Origin: Albula goreensis
Lineage: Eukaryota; Chordata; Actinopteri; Albuliformes; Albulidae
Reading direction: 5' to 3'
Length of the DNA: 64,000 nt
NCBI GenBank assembly: GCA_022829145.1
Contig: CM040764.1
Location: 16,899,361 to 16,963,360, forward strand
The notes beneath the pieces are model-generated. The model was not told where the DNA came from, made no database searches, and was given only the letters and a program-made list of their open reading frames with translations. Positions 1-14,260 of the stretch are shown in pieces (position 1 is the stretch's first letter; every line of letters begins with the position of its first letter). The position numbers and the translations under genes are program-made.

Positions 1-3000
1 GCGTTGCATAATCATGGAAAAAAATTCTAAAATATGGGTTAAATAGATGAACCAGTAGTACACAATGTATTAATAATTTCTTAACAGATTAAGTTAAAAG
101 GGGATGGCAGTCACATTTCATCAATGTTTGTCCTTAATTTTAGGTAATTTAAGGTCTCATTACTTATTTTCCTAAGTATTTAAAAAAATGCGATGAATGA
201 AGAACTACAGAGCCCACAATGTGCTTGAGTTGAGTAGCCTGTGAAGCAGCTCAGTTGCAATGACCGCAATGCAATAGGTCCAAATGGCACTCAATAGGGC
301 TGCACAGAATATGGTGGATTTCAAATGCAGTAGTATGGAACAGCCCGCAATGCAGCAGGATTGAATGGCTTAATAAGAGGCCTCCATTTACCTGCAGAGA
401 GCTATGCTTTAGTGGGGCCATTTTTTAGCTTGTGTGGGTCTCAGCCATACGTCTGGGGAAATGAGAAGAGAACACAAAGCCCAGAGTGGTCATAGTAAGT
501 AGCTACAAAGGAGTGAAAAGCAAACTAATAAAGTATAAATCCTCCTGGCACCAGGCTTTCCCATGATCTAATAAGTTTCATAATAAGCTGGGTTAGAGAA
601 AAGCCATGCCAGTCTCTCTTTCTCGCAATGCTGACAGATTGGTCACATTAGGCTCCCCTGGCATGCCCGGTGCACGGGTTCACTGGATTAGTTTATCGCT
701 GTGTTCCGTTAACCGACCCGTTTGAATGGGCTCCAGAGCCGACGCAGAACATCTGTCACCAGGACTGACGAGCTGTCAAAGTACACTTGGCCACACTGAC
801 CCACATTGTCAGCAACATTGTAGATACTTCCAAGGTCAAGTACAGGAGTAATGGGTTTCTTATGTAATTATTTGGTGGGGAAAGTTTGGGAAGGGGAGTT
901 ACAGGGGGTGTTTGGCTAAACGTGCCGAGCATTCAATAATCTGCTGTGTAGGACAGATGTATGCCAGGTATGTCCAGCTAAATACTTTCTGGGATTACAA
1001 TGGCTTACTTGCAGCCTAAAATAATTACACCACCTAACCGCATAATCATATTTATTCACTATCTATTATCTTTATTTATAACACTGGGAGTTTCAAGAGA
1101 GGTCTCATTATGAGACTTCCCAATGACTTGGCTGTTGGAGTTTGTATTTGTCTTTTCATCAAGTACCTACAAATTATGCATATTAATGGTTCTGTTTTAC
1201 ACTCTGAAGGGTAGATTTTAAACAGAACGGTAAGAAAACACAGAGTACATATGATATAATCAAACAATTGTAACAACTGACATGTTACATGTGCTTTGAA
1301 AATGGCCAGTTCTCAGTTCTCTCAAACTCAAACATGTCATCATCTCAACACAACAAATATTTCTCTTAATTTGACCTGATTCCCAACCAAGCTTCCACAC
1401 CACCAATTTCATTAAATGGTACCATGAAAAAGCCCCATCGGAACAAACATCCTTCTGGGGAAACTGGACTGACAGACAAACCGTGACTGAGAACAAGCAG
1501 GGTGTATACTACACCAACCATGCCGGCCCCTCTCCACTGATACTCGTCCTCTGAAGCATTGCTTTGTTCAGTGCCTCCAGCATCCAGCACAGATGGAGCA
1601 GATTGTGTGTGAAAGCGCTGGCCGCTTCTAATATTTTAGAATAATTGGATCAATGACCATGCTTAATGAATGCAAGAGACCAAAATGCTAAGGGTATGCT
1701 CTGCATCTCAACACCAAGCAGACCTTGGAAATCAGCAGGATTATGACACTGTTGAAGAAGGGATGGCTCAAAAGATGAATTAATTAATGTGAATAAAGTT
1801 TGCATGAATAAGGTGTGAGCTTTAATTTTCTCAGTCTACCATCTAGGATTGGCAAATAGATTTCCACTCATGTTGCAGTATGTGTTGGAATGGTAGTGTG
1901 TGTGGAGCTCAAGCCTTCTGCACACAAGCACCATGGCTTAGAAGTGGGTTGCCAATGCAATTTATTGTGAGGAATTCAGAGGTTCTTCATCATGATGTGA
2001 GCTGAAACTATAAATTTCAAAGATTTTATTGCACAATGATGAAATGACACCATCTCAAATCTCACATGTATACATATAGCCATCAGTGAGACAAAATAAC
2101 TGTAGATATTTTAGGTCTCAGATAAAATGTTTCCATAAATGTTCTCATAACATTGTGTTTCCAAACTGTGAAACATAAATCTTGCCCATTCAATCTTCAA
2201 TTAAGCAGATCTTTATGAATGGGAATGCATCTCTGAGAAAAAAAGAATTAGGTCTCCTATGGAAAAGCTGCTGAAATACATTTTTGTGTAAAGATCATAC
2301 AAGTCTTCGGGTTGTGCTCATAAAGGCACATGTTCATAGTGCAGCTGACCTTCCTGAACGGGAGCTTAGCGATTGCTGTGCCATAGCCATCGCTTGGCAA
2401 CAGCTTGCCTCAGTCTGACAAGGAAAACACATATGGGAGCCAGGTAGGTCTCTTGCTCTCTGTTGACCCTCTCTGGCCAGGTTGGCACCTGCATGTTTGT
2501 GAAATTAACATGCTGTCTTGATGTTCCATAAACTATATTGCTATAGATGATTGGTGTTGCATACGCAGTGTGAAAAATAGTGAATGCTATTGGAGTTGGA
2601 GGATTAATGTGTATGATAACAAAATTCAATTCTTCAATTTTTTTGAAAAACAATATTTAACTAACTTATCTAGAATAATTGGTCAAGAATAGAACCTTGA
2701 TTAAGGAAACTTGTCTCTGAGTAGGTGCATTACACTAATGTGTGTCATTTACCTTTATCAATCCAATGGCTGGTATCCCCTGCAAAATTGCCAATGGAAG
2801 AATCATGTTAAGTTCTTGGTTGGATATCCATGTATTTATGCCTACGACCAGGCAGACTATAAGGATGCCAGCAAAAAAGAGAATGTCTGGCAGCTAGCTA
2901 GTAATGTGAACTAACTTAGCTAATATAAATCAAAACAGCTCTTGGATATTGATGACAAATTAAAATAAGATTAATTTGTGTTTTTAAAGCATTATCAATG

Positions 3001-3224
3001 TCCCTGGAATGTTGCTGAAGTGGGTTTATACTTTTTGTGAACTACAGCAACAATCATCAATGCCAGGAGACAGAACTTTCATGAACATTCTGCCATTACA
3101 GTCGAGTGACGGTTACCCAGTGGGGTACAAACCAGCCTTTAATGAGAGACTGAATTTTAACAGTATGCAATCAATGTGGTTTATGGCATTATTACCAAAT
3201 CAGTATATTAGCTATAGTGTGTTT

Positions 3225-3267
<43 letters not shown>

Positions 3268-6200
3268 TGCCTCACAGGGCGTTTGTGCTTTTGTCAGCTG
3301 CATTCAACAACAGCAAAACAGCTGTATTACAGCCAGGGTCAGGAATGCACTCCACATTAAAAATTAATTCAGGCACTATTGCAACTGTATTTTATGTAAT
3401 AAAAACTGCTCCCTTTCCACATATGAGCTACAGCTAACGGATCTGTGTGGTGTCTTTGGGCAGTCTGGTCTGCTACCAGCTATGAAACCATCTCAGGACA
3501 CAGCTGGGTATTGATCAGTGGGTCACAGAGGGACTGAGGTGGGGTGAGGGGGGCAGTAGAAGTTTGGGTTATGTCACCCATGGCTGATTGCATCTTCAGT
3601 TCATAAAAAAATTGTTGTCTTTCAAGTGGAAAATCCACATTCTCCTTCAGCAGAAATGAAGAGCGGCGGTGTTTGAGGATGTCTATGCTAAGACAGTGAG
3701 GCGTAACCCCCCGCATGGTTCAGCATTCCCACATAAGGAGATACTGGTGTGATGAAATCTGACCCTAGATCAATGTTTAATCCACAGGTAAAGACAGTTA
3801 ACTCCAAGTTCAATAATTTCCTGGGCTATGATACCTGCCTTCAGTTCTGTCCACCAAATAAACATACATTTTGTTATGGTAATGTTGACAACCGAGCCTG
3901 AAATTGCTGGTTGTAAGGAAATAAACTAACACCTGCTGTTAATTTTGAGTCAAAGTAATGGGCAAATGTTGATTGAATTCAGGCCTTAAACAGGGTGTTA
4001 CCCTTTTCAGCTGAGTTTTGGATTTGTACAAATAGTGAATTAATGGCACTGAATTAATTACAGAATGAAGGAGCATTAGTCTCTTTGATGAATAATGACT
4101 AGAGACTCACAGACAGTAAGACCTATCTGGCTGTGGCCTGCAGTAATGGCAGACTGAAGCAAAACAAAAGAGTGTCGAGTTTCCATGTATGAATTCTTGA
4201 TTTCTCCTTTGAGGCTAAATTAATGTAGGTATTATTTTCTTACAGTTCACAAAACACTGTTCTTTTAATCAGTTTGAAACGGAAAAAAAGAAAAGAAAAA
4301 GTAAAACATTTATAAGCCTATTTATCTGTTCCATTCCATCAAGTCCAGATAGTTCATTTTCATCACAAGAGATCAAAAACTTGAATCTGCATTCTTGCCT
4401 TATTGTTCTCATACATATATACATACACAGACACACTTGCAAGCACACACAAACATTTTTTTCTGCATAGAGTTTGAAAGTCAGTTTTGGCTCATGTCTT
4501 TAATCTTTCAGTAACCTTCAGTGGAATACTGAAAAAATGTGATAGGCTATTTATGGAGCAGACACATCTACAGGGCATTGGTTTGGGTAATAATGAGGAT
4601 TTCAAATGCATGTGCATCGCTGCATATGCGATTGATACGAAAGGTTTTTTTGTGGAGGGTGGGGCTGTACTCTATCGCGCACCATGCGGATGCTCATTCT
4701 GTAATGACACAGGGCCTGCCTCACACGGTGTGACGGGTGTCAGGGCGTAATTTTGAAATCCCTCTGCGAAGACCCATTATCTTTGCCGGAGCGCATGTTA
4801 TACCATGCTTCCAGAACGGAAAATCATATGAAATTGGAGTAAGGAATTACCGTAAACAGTATGTAATTTCCAGAGAAAACACTCATGTCTCCCCTGCATT
4901 CTCATTGACTTGTTCGTCATAATTGCTTGGAGCCTCCATGAGAGACCAGGAAAGACAATCCTTCTTTTTCCAGATTTGAATTTTCATTCAGCACACCACA
5001 GCCTCCATATCCTTTATAATTTATACTCTAAAGCGTGAAGATACATTTCCCTGGTTCAAGATGTAGGTTCATAGATGTTTAATTCAGTGCAACAACTTTG
5101 AAAATCCATGTAAAACACAAAAAACAATGCGGTTTTTAAAATACAGAAACAAACGAAGAGGGATTGTATTGGAATCACTACTACAGAGTGAATAATGTGC
5201 ATTGTGGGTATTTAAATTAGGATACAGCTACAATTTTATCACTACCAGTGCTTCAGTATAGATCCTGCCATTTTCTTGGGAGCTTGGCCAGAGGTTTTCA
5301 GATGTAGAACATGACTCCGAGGCATAATACACACAAAGTTACCTGCGGTTTTTATCTCTTTCCACATTGGAAATGGGTCAGATTAACACTTGCAATGCTG
5401 TGACAACTCAATGAGAATCCTTGTCTTTTGCCTTTGTTGTATGTGTGTTCTTTTACTTGCTTTGGAGCCCTGTGTCTTGTTGCCATGGAGTCCTTTATTC
5501 TTTCATGGCCTTCCATGCCTTTTATATTGTGGTTGTGGTTCTGAAATAAAATAGCTGCTGGCACATTGCAATGTTGAATGGCCATTTTTCAATGGCTGCT
5601 TGCACTTCCTCAGGTAAACTTGGTAAACAGAATGGGCTTCTGGAAGGAAAAAAAAAGTTGACCAGAAATGGAATTATTGCCCCTACTGCAACCAAGAGAA
5701 ATTATCACATACATAACGAGATCAATAACTTTTAAGACTTAGTAAGTTTTCATTGTTTAGCAAAGAGTATTCACAAACCACATATTTATGTTTGATGTAT
5801 CGTCACAACCATATATAGTGAACGCGGAGTAAGATAGTACAAGCTTGTATCAGGAGACTAAATCATGCCATGTGTTACAGGCTAAAGAACACCATTCTTG
5901 TCTCATGTTACAGTAAGCCTGATTAATTAAAACAGATTCACAGAGGGCCCAAGGTTCACTGAGCGCTGTCAAGATTTCAATTTTATGTTAAATATTTTCT
6001 AAAGGCTGAACCTTTAAATCTCAGGAGTTTGGTGGGGGGTTCAAGCATGCAGCAAGCTGTGAATGTAACCATAGGCCAACCGCTAATGATAAGGATATTG
6101 GGCCAAGATGAGACACCCCATAATACAGTCATTGGATTAGGCTATCAATCGCTCCTGTCTTCGGGGGAGAAGAAGGGAAATGAAACAGTGTTGAGGGAAA

Positions 6201-6639
6201 TTAGATCGAAAAAGAGCAAAGCCAGAATACATGCATGTTGCCTTGATTTATCTGCCGGCAGGGCTGAGTATCCCTGTGTACGTTCAGAGGAATTCGCTGA
6301 ACGCTCATGGGTTGTGGAAGCAGAGCTGATCTGCATCTGTAGATCATCCCAGTTTCTTAAAATCAATTATTGTTTCTCATAAATACTCCATACACTGCAA
6401 GATCTATGCTGTTAGGTCTGCTCTCTGCTCAGCTTTGCTTTGCATTTTTGGCCAGTGTGTTGCTTCCAGTAAACAGCATTTACTGAAACACATGAGAAAT
6501 AAAGGAAAATAAATGTAAAAACTGCATTCTTTGAGGGTTGTCCCAGTGCTCTCCACTGCCTCAGGTAATGGAAATAGAGCAAGGCCACTTGATCCTGCTC
6601 TATCCTCCGACCTGGGCATCAGCTGACCTGCTCTGGGGG
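1..6639. other. Gene-free AT-rich region
   Basis: No supportable exon or RNA gene. Short open frames are chance. A higher-complexity patch at about 560-840, with CTGTCA/TGACAG words (MEIS/TGIF-like), might be a regulatory element. A (GT)18 repeat lies at 3,231, and A/C-rich patches at 4,260-4,460. Confidence 0.6.
3231..3266. repeat. (GT)18 microsatellite
   Basis: 36 bp of uninterrupted GT, which also creates the poly-VC run in a spurious open frame. Confidence 0.97.
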
Positions 6640-7100
6640 AGATCAGGTGTGCTTAATTAAAGCAGCACAAATTCCTGAGCCGGTTTCAAAAAGCCGGAAA
6701 AAGGCCCATTTCCCTGACAGTTTGGGCCACACGTGCACAATAATCCTGACTTGAAATGCACTATGGCAGACCAATTTGCTCTATCTGATTGGTTTATTTA
6801 GTTGTTCAAACTGCTCATCCTCAGAAGTAGTGTGCCGATGTTATCGGGGTGGCCAAGTAGGTGATATCTTACGATTCGTGAGGGCGAGTGTGGCGTGGCC
6901 TCAGAGCCAGTCGAGGAAATTGCAACGCAGAAGACTTAATTTATGATTCATGACTCCTTGAAACAGCTGCATTGTTAATTAATGTGATATAGGGAGGAAA
7001 ATTAGAACAATTAATCAGCCGGTCCAAGTGCAGCAGGGCGATAACCGAGCAGCAGGGATGCTCTTGGGAGAGCTGTTTGCGGAGCGCGTGCCTGACACGA
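6640..7100. promoter_or_regulatory. Candidate conserved enhancer-like block
   Basis: Balanced-composition, non-repetitive sequence in an AT-rich desert, with clustered factor words: CTTAATTAAAG near 6,651, E-box CAGCTG (6,964-6,969), ATTGTTAATTAAT (6,971-6,983, SOX-like plus homeodomain) and ACAATTAATC (7,007-7,016). It looks like developmental enhancers near neural genes. Inference only. Confidence 0.3.
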
Positions 7101-8619
7101 CCATATGGAACGCTAATGTCAATACACCGTTATGAGGATGCTACACATCATGTGCGCTGCCTTTCGGGCCGCAAGGAAATGACCTAACCAAGATTCCAGT
7201 CCCTGTGACCATATGTGGGCATCTATTAAAGCAACTTGGAAATGCGTGAAATTATCATGTCTGTTGCTTTGTCGTTTCAAGTGCTGCATGGCCGTTATCA
7301 CAGCACGATGCTGTTGCGTCGTAGAACCTGTTGTAAGCATTTGCAAATAATTCAGTTGTATTGTCTTTAGAACATTCAAATCTATCTGTTTGTCTGTCGG
7401 TTTGTCTTTGAATATATTAATATTTTTGTCTCCATGGAAAATGTACAGGAGCACATGGTGTAAGGTTAATATTACATATTCTATCCAAAACTCATAAATA
7501 TGAATTGATTTTATCATTCAGTCACGTTACAGTGTGTTATGCTCATCCCACCATGTCATGTCTTACATAATGTATTGAACGGCACAGAAAGTATGCAAAA
7601 CATCACTTATTGATGCAATGTGGCCTGTTAATGAAGTTCCCAAAGATGTCTGGCATGAGACGTGTGTCATTATGATGCGCACAGACACAGCCAAAGATGG
7701 GTGAGGAATAACGATTCTATATGGCAGACTCGAGTTGTTCATACAGTAGATGTACCATTAATGCGAATACACAACTTAGCATGTATCATTTCAAAGCAGC
7801 AATTATCAAATCACCAGTGATTACACTGTTTTCCAACAGAGGAGCATTTAGTAAATCAGAGCACAGCAGTTTCGATTTAACATCAATTTCATGGAGATAA
7901 ATTTGTTGAGATAATTTGTTGGGGAAATATGAATAATGTCATAACTGAAAAGGATGAAAATGTAATAATTCTGTATAATTATGTGCAACATTCTCACATT
8001 TAGGGAATACGAAGTGAGCTCACAATCAACAACCATAAACTTCAGGTCTTTTGCACGTGTTTCCTACTTCTGGACATACAGATGAGTGAAATATGAGTCT
8101 TGAGCAGTGTGCTTTAATCTCTCTTCCTTTAGGGAGCGTTTGGGATTCACCAGCAGTGTCCCAAGATGCCTACAGGAGCAGGATGTTATAATTTCATTCT
8201 CTCTCTCTCTCTCTGTGGATTTTCCTTCTTTCCTTCTTTCCGTCTTCCCTTATTTATTGTCATCCTGTGGATGTCTTTGCCTTGTATCATTCTTTTTTCC
8301 ATTTGTTTCACAGAGAATTATGAGGGTTGTGGATCTATCATTTTGATGCAGCTGAAGGTATAGATTCTGGCTTCTTTAGCACTTCTGTGAGACATATATC
8401 ATGCATTTTTACCTTTGATGTCGTTCAACATGGTTATCAAATTCAAAGTGTCTCCAAACCAAGAATTCAACACTTGTCATTAAATGTTGCTCATGTTTAA
8501 ACAGTAATAGATTTGTTCTTGTACTTATAATTTGATATGCCCATCAATACCCAAGATGACATGTACATGGGAGTTTTAGAATTAGATTTTTTTTTTATTC
8601 ATTCATCTTACTCCAACAA
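7101..8619. other. Gene-free region
   Basis: AT-rich, with a short CT run at 8,197-8,214. No exon, RNA gene or recognisable transposon. Confidence 0.6.
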
Positions 8620-9260
8620 AAACTCCATGGCCTGTTTTCTTCAGTTGAACCATCAGAACAATGCAACCACCTACATCGGTGACATCTTTACCCTCGCCTG
8701 CACTAGGGGTCGAATATTTAGCTCATGCCCAGTCAGTGGTGGGACACTTCATCAGGCAGAGCTCACCACTAACCCTGTCAAAGTGACAGACATTGGGTGC
8801 CCCATGGTATACAATGCCAGGGGTACTCCAAAGCAAAAGAGTGGAGGCAGTGAATACCTGACCATGATATCACCAAGATGCAGGTAAATGCCTTCTTGGG
8901 ATTTTTTTGTGTACCTCAGAGGATTCACTCAATTCATACCCAATGAGCAGGAAACTCTGCAACAGGAATTTAAGGCCTGGTAGTCCACACCATGTACCTT
9001 GACTGCCCGTTCCGGGTCTAGCTGGACTCATTAGAGATGGGTATGGGTGAAGTTCTGTATCAGGTACACAGTGATGCTGAGCACCTGGTGCTACAAGTGA
9101 GAGGCAACGTCTAAGGAAGTGTAGGTATGCTGCTGATGAGTTTCAGGCCCTTGTCATGAAGTGTGGAACAGCGTGTCTACACTGCCCTTCCCACAGCAAG
9201 CTGTCTTTCCACACTCTCAAACCTTGGATGGCATCAACAAGGAACCCAGCTGCAGAACGG
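8620..9260 (+). pseudogene. Ty3/gypsy-type reverse transcriptase / RNase H fossil
   Basis: In order on the plus strand: TTYIGDIFTLACT (8,666-8,704), equivalent to the AYLDDIVI active-site block of gypsy RT with the first Asp of YxDD replaced by Gly; TLHQAELTTNPVK, equivalent to LxxAGLTxNPKK; GFTQFIPN, equivalent to YRRFIPNF; and, after a frameshift, YLDCPFRV-stop-LDSLEMGMGEVLYQ (8,991-9,063), equivalent to PDFxxPFxxxTDASxxGxGAVLxQ of the RNase H start, then AEHLVLQVRGNV. Block order and spacing support an LTR-retrotransposon pol relic with stops, frameshifts and internal loss. No LTRs, gag or integrase seen. Confidence 0.7.
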
Positions 9261-12200
9261 TAGAGAGTGGCACTAGGAAGTCCTGACCCACTCAAGCTCA
9301 CCTGCAGCAAATAAAGTATTACAGAGCAGCCATCAGACTCCAGGGCAGTCAGCTGGGACTCAAAGGAGGCTCATGCCTCCACTCAGAGAGAAGCCTGTTC
9401 TCCAGCCTGTGGCACTAACCGTATCTGTGTTTCATTTTTCCAGCAGATTGCTGGTGAGAGCTGAACTCCCTCCGCACACAGCTTGTCTGAAGGTCCTCTC
9501 CGTGAATCACCTCCTTTCTGCTTTTCAGTTTTTTTAAAATCACCCTGCACTGGATTTTATTTTTATTTTTTTGTAAGAAAAAGTGTTACTCAAATGTAAT
9601 GTTCATTGTTATTTGGTATTCTTCTACATCAGTTACCTTTATCATCACCTTCAAATGCAAGTTGTCATTGAAACAAAGTGAGGCAAGAGATCAAAACTGA
9701 TTGTCAAGTTACTGATTTCTTGCACGCACACTCCATACATACATTCTTTGAGATAAGTGGGTGGAAAATGATCTTTGTGAAATAACTAAAACAGAGAGAC
9801 AAAGCAATTGTTTCTTTCATATTGTGCATAGCATTCCCCCCGAAATAAGCCCCTGCTGGCATCAGAGTTCCTCGTTAGCAGCATGTTCCCATGAACCACC
9901 TCTGACTTCCCATTAGTGCCTCTCATTCCCCCACCTCCCTCTGCACCCGTCTCTCTCAGCCCATCATTAGCATCGCCTAAAACGATTGGTCCTCTGGTGC
10001 AGGGCTAAACAAAGGTTATGGGTTCAGTTCCTTCATGGAGCACGTTCAGTAAGCCCAGGAGCAGTGCACCGCACCTATTGTCATGTGACATTAAGAGTGT
10101 CGTGTGCAGTTTCATTCACCACTTGAAAGCATATTGTGGTGCTTGAAAAAGTACGAATTGGGGGAACTAAACTGGTACCAGGTATGAAATATGAAAAATA
10201 AAAATATTATAACTTTAAGTTTAAATTCTTAAAATTAACGAACAAAGTGAACCATATATGATTATTTTATTAAATTAATTAACAAAGTGAAACATACATT
10301 ATATTCTCACAGGTTTGCCAGGCAATGTACTGGAGACAGACACTTGGTGAGCTCCCAGCCAGATACCCTTTACTGAATGGCCTGTTCTCATCATTATATG
10401 TTCTTACGCTCTTATGATTTAACCTTGCAGGCACAGTTCAGTCTATATTCCCCCTCCTCTCTCCTGAATGAATGGAATATAATTTCCTTCCGTCAAAATA
10501 TCAGCGTATATAATGGCATCACAATGCCAACGACATTTATAGTAACAGAATCAATGTAAGCAAAACCATGATCAAACACAAACATAATGAGAGCTGCAGG
10601 AAGGCCACTGTCAGACCCCCAAACAATAGCTCCTGCTTGCTCTCCGGGAAGGGGGGAGGGCGCATTCACAGGAGTGCTTGTATGAACCGTGCATTGCATG
10701 TGTATCTTGGGTGAAAAAACAAAAACAAAAAACAGCAGCCTTCGGCAGACCCCCGACCACTACACACACCGCATAAGACTGTGAATTACGCTTTGCAATC
10801 TGGGATAACATTCAGTGAGTATTGAGAGCGGAACTGTTTTGTTCTGTTGAGCAGAAAGGCCACATGACAGAATGACTGTGCCTGCCAGTATACTGTGGAA
10901 ACAGAGATTAAATCCTGCTTACTGTACTCTTCTAATCTACTAGCCAATGATGACAAGATAAAAAATTATCATTATTAGTAATAGTAGCAGCAGTAGTAGT
11001 CACACTAATGACAATAATAATCACTTGTATTTGCTTATCTATTGGTCTGTTTTATTTATTGTAAAAAGGGGATGGCAGTTTTTGGCACTACACCCATGAT
11101 GCTCCTTGAAATGATGAAGTCAGTGAAAATGTGAACGTTTATGAAAGCAAAGCTCACCATGCAGTTCCATTAAGACACTGTTTTATCAGGTAATTGTTTA
11201 AGCATAATGCCACAGCACTGTCAAAGGGAAAAGGTGGACCGATGGCATTTGAAAATGTCAGAATTATCTTAACACTTTTTACTGCACGCTATTAAAGGAA
11301 AGTAGGTCCGGGATGTCTCTTCACAATTATTTTCAAGGGAAATTGGTTATTTCAGAAAATTGCTTGTTATCCTAGCATGTCAGTGTTGAAATGCAGCTAA
11401 TGAGAGTCAGGCTACATGTGGCTTTTCGGTGACCACCTATGGACTGGGTGAGATGAAAAACACAAATTAATGGGCAGATCTGGCAGAAAAAAAGAAGTGA
11501 GAACTAGAATATATTTTGTTCTAATCAAACAGGAAACTTGAAAAAAGTCTCTATAACAGGGGCTTGATGTTTGTGTAGTGTTAGTGTCTCTTACGTAGCA
11601 GTATGCTGCATATAACTGTGACTTCCCTGCCCAAAAGCACATCCTTTCATCTGCTTGGTTGACTTGCATTGCTTTATTTTCTTTTGGTTTTATTATCATA
11701 TGTAGACCATGCATGAAGGCTGACATCACAATCAGCTTTTTATTCACTCAGTTGTTCAATTAATCAGGACTGTCTGACTCATGGCTTAACACCCTGCTAT
11801 GGTCGAGAGCCATTGGAAAACAAAGACCCCACAAGCACAATGACTGAACATCATGTTCATAAAACTTATGGCCTATTTAATTGTACCGAACTGCAGCATC
11901 CCTTGACTTGAGACATAGCATGGCTTTTGAAATGTTTGTATCTGTTCAGGAACATGAAAGATTTCGTTCATATCCTGAAAATCAAGGTTACTCAAGAAAC
12001 TTCTTTTGGCTTCAAAAACAATCTCTTAAAAATACAAGTAAATGAATAACTGAGTACATAAGTATTTTTTGACTATGAGTCATTTGGAAGCTGTATGCGA
12101 GGGTACAACCATATCCATAACAATAACCTCTAAAACACCCAAATTTCATTAAGTCATTATTATATCAGGCCAGTGTGCCTGTCTCTATTCCATTTCCACA

Positions 12201-13789
12201 TTTCTTCTTCACTGTTTACTGCAGCAACCTTCAGGTGAAGAATCTGTGCTTATGCTGGTTTTAGCATGTTAATAAATCACAATATTTAGTACTTTTGACA
12301 GTAACTGGCGACACCACACACTAATGCAACACACTGGAACACTCTGTCTTAAAGGTACATTTTACTCCAAAACCATTGGGATACTGTATTACTATATCAG
12401 ATTTTGTTGCATTTTAGCATATCCAAACATCAGCTACCCATTGTCATTAGCTGATAGATGTTCGGTCAATCAATGCCCTCTCTCCAGTTATACTGAATGG
12501 CCGAGCATGCATGAGGTGCATAAGAACTACCCACCTTCAGACACCACAGACTTCACATACTCCACCAACTTGTACAGCCTGTCAAACGGCCAACCATGGG
12601 TGACCCTTTGACCAGACCGTGCTGTTGCCGAAGCAACGGGAGCTGTCATGGAAGCAGGTGTAAAAACAAAAGGGTCTGGCACTGGGGATGATCAGCTGTG
12701 AGCAGCAGAATAACAGCGTGGACAAAGCTGTCTTGGAGGACAACACTTTTACCAGCATCTTATCAGCTGAGTGCAACAACAGAAACATAAGAGGCACAAA
12801 CAGATAGTTTGTTGAAAAGCAGAAACGAAAAGAATTTATTACTACTATGAATACCAGAATCTACCAAAAGTCAATAGTAAAAGGACGCAAGATAAAAAGT
12901 AATAAGCCAAACAATAAAGTCTCGATACAATAACACAATCGAAAAAACAAGATATCCACACAGCAAACACCGAGACATTTTAAGAGCAATCATTGTAATT
13001 ATATTCAGTCGGTCGAAATCAGACCATTACGACCCAGTTTGTCAGTAATGAGATGAAGTTGTAATAAAAATGTTTTCAAAGTCAATTCAGCTTCAGACCA
13101 ATTTGTACTTTGATAAAGATGCTCAATTTTGGTTGAAATTTTAGCATAAGTACATTAATCAATTAGATGCAGCTCAATTCCCGGGTATTATCATGTTAAA
13201 TGTATTCATCTTGCAGTAAGCTGAGTCACAAAATTAGATGGTTGTAGCAATTACAAAGTGTGTGTTCATGAGATATTTTAAAATGAGGCAGACTAATGTT
13301 GTAGTTTTCTGCTAGCTTTCACTTGCCCAGTGGCTCCAAATAATGTATCAGAAATGCAGCTGTGATGTATAAGAAACACAAGACTAACATATAAGAAATG
13401 TATCAAAAACGTATCAGACCACAGTTCACGAGCAGCTCAAGACACCTGTTGGACATGTCATGGACCCTGGTGTCGGTGTCTCACACACTAGTCTGCTTTT
13501 CATCGCTGAAGTCAGCCCATCCCCTCGTCTCCAGTTCCCTATTTACATGCTGTCTCTTTTTAAAAATGTTTTTCAATATCACAATACAGCACACATGACT
13601 AATCAGCCCAGTAGGTCCAAAAGCTCAAGGGACCATAAAAAAACATGAGTCGTCAAGAAATGACAGAGGGTGGTGGTGGGGTTTCGGGGGGGGTGGTGCT
13701 TGTGTGCATAGTGTTGGAAATATTCAGAAGCGTTGTGATTTACTTTACTATATCCTTTCGATTTACATTAGCAATAAAGAGCATTTAGC
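9261..13789. other. Gene-free region
   Basis: Follows the gypsy relic. Similarity fades after about 9,260, though 9,260-9,420 may still be part of it. A higher-complexity patch sits at 9,840-10,140, the AT-rich 40-bp duplication at 10,229 and a G-rich run at 13,668-13,698. No coding exon seen. Confidence 0.55.
10229..10300. repeat. 40-bp imperfect direct duplication, AT-rich
   Basis: AACAAAGTGA occurs at 10,241 and 10,281, with flanking TTAAATTAA and CATA words at the same offsets, giving two diverged copies 40 bp apart. Confidence 0.75.
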
Positions 13790-14260
13790 ATGCAGGAAAA
13801 AGATTTCTTTTTCTATAGCCCAGCAGCAGGAGCGCGCGAGGCAGGGAGGGTGAAATGAGCATGGACAAAAGGTAGCTGTGATCAATGACAGGAGACCTGC
13901 TGGGCAAATGAGGTTAAATCTAATGCGATGAACACCTCCATCTGTCAGCATGATTGGGCCAGGTCTGGAGCTTTTAATTCATTAGGGACTCCCAAGTCCA
14001 TGTATAGGACTGAGCAACGCAACTTCAGGAGGAGTGGCAATCTTGCGACGCTGATCTCCGAAAAATGCATCAGGCGCATGGAGTGGATTCTCCTTGTGAT
14101 TTCTGCCACAATTTCCCCCCTGACGGTGTTATTTTCTCTCCCGGGCGACCAAGGTGATTGATGTGGGCCCGCGGGTGGCCCCAGAATCTGTCCTCAGCAC
14201 AGATATAAAGCAGGCTGCCTGCCTGGACACCTTATGAAACATGCGTAAATGAGGCCATCT
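13790..14260. promoter_or_regulatory. Candidate enhancer-like block
   Basis: Non-repetitive block with ATCAATGACAGG (13,881-13,892, PBX/MEIS-like), TTTTAATTCATTAG (13,973-13,986, paired homeodomain cores) and ATGCGATG words. There is no open frame with recognisable protein similarity. Inferred from motif density and composition only. Confidence 0.28.

Noticed and set aside
3009..3437. 142-residue plus-strand frame
   Set aside because: Runs through the (GT)18 repeat (poly Val-Cys) and has no recognisable domain.
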